From NCBI GenBank assembly GCA_025529335.1, contig JAMYHX010000153.1, positions 19,480 to 83,479 on the forward strand: DNA of 64,000 nucleotides, read 5' to 3'. A program made the translations under genes and the position numbers. How positions within the stretch are numbered: the first letter of the stretch is position 1; each line of letters opens with the position of its first letter. The stretch comes from Rhizopus sp. PT2906 (taxonomy: Eukaryota > Mucoromycota > Mucoromycetes > Mucorales > Rhizopodaceae). Shown here one piece after another: positions 62,250 to 64,000 of the stretch. The notes beneath the pieces were generated by a model, which saw only the letters and a program-made list of their open reading frames with translations, ran no database searches and was not told where the DNA came from.

Positions 62250-62919
62250 CGTTCTTTACCCCTTGTTTACATTTTACTGCACAAATTTACTGCTAGTTCA
62301 TATCTCAAGTAGGATTACTTTAATTATTTTTATTTTTGTGCGGTTAAAACAGAAAGATTACCCCCTTGCAGCTCTTGCCCGTCTTTAGCCACCTTTCTCT
62401 CTCTTTTTTTTTTTGTTTTTTCTCAGCTCGTGTAAGTTGCAGCAAGTTACATCTACTTGATGCATCAAGAAAGAAAAAGATAACCATATCATCATGGATT
62501 ATGGCTCAACCTTTAATGATCCATATTCTTTATTATTAATACGAATAAAATACTTGCTTTCAAAGAAGAAATACATAAAGTGGCCCTTAATCTCCTAAAT
62601 GATGAGCATATTTACCCTTATTAAGAATGACCCAAACAAGCCAAAAAAAAGGAGGTACCCCCTTTCTCTTTTTTTTTCATTTATTTGTCGTATACTCACA
62701 CAATTATATACAAAATCTCTTTAGCAGTAAACAAAAAAAAAGGAGGGCTATACTAACGATCATCACACGTTTTTCTATTTTGGCAACACACAGAGAGAGA
62801 ATTAATATAGACATTTTGAACTGTTTATTTTGGAAACACACAAGAAAAATAAAAGTTTTTATTATAAATAAATAAAAAGGTATACATATAAAAGTATTTC
62901 AAAAGGGGGAGAATGGAAT
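61751..62919. other. Intergenic region with a 46-base T run
   Basis: About 1.2 kb between the TOM1 start and the 3' end of the zinc-finger gene. It holds an A run (61764-61779), the long T tract at 62204-62249, and T/CT-rich runs at 62395-62420. Open frames are short and low-complexity. This contains the TOM1 promoter. Confidence 0.55.
62204..62249. repeat. T46 homopolymer
   Basis: An uninterrupted run of 46 T residues, the longest homopolymer in the window. It could be a poly(A) tail of a retroposed sequence read on the minus strand, or simply replication slippage. I see no recognisable retrocopy beside it. Confidence 0.9.
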
Positions 62920-63869
62920 TTAAGGTGTATTGTCAACATAATTCAGAACAACACCAACAAATTCATCTAAAATTTTACTTGAATCAACATATTTTATGCC
63001 TTCCTGTTTATCAGCATAGGATAAGAATGTATGCATCGAAGGCAAGATACGATCACTGAGTTGTTCACTATTACTGCATACACTACTATTACTGCTTGTT
63101 GAAGTGCTACTGCTACTAGTACGACGTTGTAGATTAGGGGATAGGTCAGGTAACTGTGGTGAATAACTGCTACTGTAACGTGTCATTTGATGAATAGAGG
63201 GTAATTCGATCTTTTGTTGTAATCCACTATAGAATGGTAGCTCTATTAAATCAGTTTGTTGTTGTTGTTGTTGTTGTTGTTTATTTTGATATGACTGATA
63301 TTGTTGTTGGCTTAGATTGGATGCTTTACGTTCCAGCATCATACGTCTACCTAGTCTTCGTGCAATCTCTTCTCTTACAAATCCTTGTTTTTCAGGTGAA
63401 TCGTGTTCTCCAAACTTTTGACGCGCTAGACGGTATACTCTGCATCGAAGATCATTCTGTCTATTCTTTTCTCTATTCTCTGCTCTCCACTTGCGCATTC
63501 GATCATTATTACTAATATGGAATGAGTTGGCTTTATTATATGTCTATTTATTTCCTTTTACCTCTCTGTTGTCTCTTCTTTAGATATCACCTTCTTTGCA
63601 TGCCCTTTCCATCGCTTTTGATCACGACTTCGTACGTAGGGTATATTATGGATATTAGGGTTTTCCATGTGTCGTTTCCTATTTATAATTATTAAGGAGA
63701 ATGCCTTCTATATATTTTTTGGGTTCTTACAGGTTGGAGCGGGTGGCAAATACTAATTAATAAATAAAGGTGAGTTGCATAATATATGTCTATCTTTTTC
63801 TTTATTACATTTAGGACATTGTGGACAAGGAAATATCTTTGAAGCAGCCTGTTCTTCACCCAACATCAT
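62920..63869 (-). CDS. C2H2 zinc-finger protein with a DUF3020-like domain
   Basis: Probably a transcription regulator. From the ATG at 63869 (MMLGEEQAASK) two short introns must be removed so that the sequence reads FPCPQCPKLFATRSNLKRHM followed by ENPNIH. This is one C2H2-like finger (C-x2-C-x12-H, second His six residues on). Next come VRSRDQKRWKGHAKKVISKEE and, after another intron, the block RKWRAENREKNRQNDLRCRVYRLARQKFGE, resembling fungal DUF3020. The C-terminal half is Gln-rich (a GTT repeat at 63258-63282) and Ser/Thr-rich, ending VVLNYVDNTP at 62920. The finger was only recovered by splicing, which makes the exon model fairly convincing. Targets are unknown. Confidence 0.75.
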
Positions 63870-64000
63870 GCTCTATATTATTAATAATAATAAAAAAGAA
63901 AGTAAAAAAGAGAGAAGGGAGAGAAAGGGAAAAGGAAATATTTATAAATAAAAAGTGTTTATTTTTTCTCAATCTATCCATAATTAAAATAATACTTTTA

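Overview
This is a stretch of a fungal nuclear genome. Most genes are broken by GT-AG introns of about 45-80 bases, intergenic DNA is AT-rich, and pyrimidine tracts precede several start codons. Gene content points to early-diverging fungi (Mucoromycota, probably Mucorales): a Nik1-type HAMP-repeat histidine kinase, a DUF3020 zinc-finger protein, SWIM-domain transposon remnants and Fanzor genes. The species cannot be named from the sequence alone.

Layout. 1-7 kb: 5' part of a group III hybrid histidine kinase, a degenerate copy and an intact copy of a secreted hydrophobic-surface-binding (HsbA) protein, and a homeobox gene. 7.7-20.9 kb: a multi-pass membrane protein, a Cbp4-like bc1 assembly factor, a CCDC47-like ER protein, mitochondrial succinyl-CoA ligase beta, PFK-2/FBPase-2, a sugar transporter and oligoribonuclease. 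21-30.6 kb: an accessory region with two diverged copies of one mobile unit. Each copy has a minus-strand SWIM zinc-finger gene divergent from a plus-strand Fanzor (eukaryotic TnpB-like) gene. Copy A (21.1-24.1 kb) is dead; in copy B (26.9-30.6 kb) the Fanzor reads almost intact across about 15 introns. Three ordinary genes (PRA1, an Oca-type phosphatase-like gene, an Oms1-like methyltransferase) lie between the copies. 30.7-47.6 kb: eIF4A, NF-YC/Hap5, a decayed Helitron/Pif1 helicase piece, triosephosphate isomerase, a Pho84-type phosphate transporter, an unknown proline/threonine-rich protein, a membrane PDI, 6-phosphogluconate dehydrogenase, a NuiA-like protein, a Ppn2-like polyphosphatase and an FHA-RING ubiquitin ligase. 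47.8-64 kb: AP-2 alpha adaptin, a 10.3 kb Tom1/HUWE1 HECT ligase, and a C2H2/DUF3020 protein.

Several genes share central carbon metabolism (sugar uptake, PFK-2/FBPase-2, TPI, 6PGDH, succinyl-CoA ligase), but as separate genes with their own promoters, not as a cluster. The most notable content is the repeated SWIM-Fanzor unit. Splice structures were worked out by hand from frame continuity and family motifs; exon ends are inferences, especially at gene starts.
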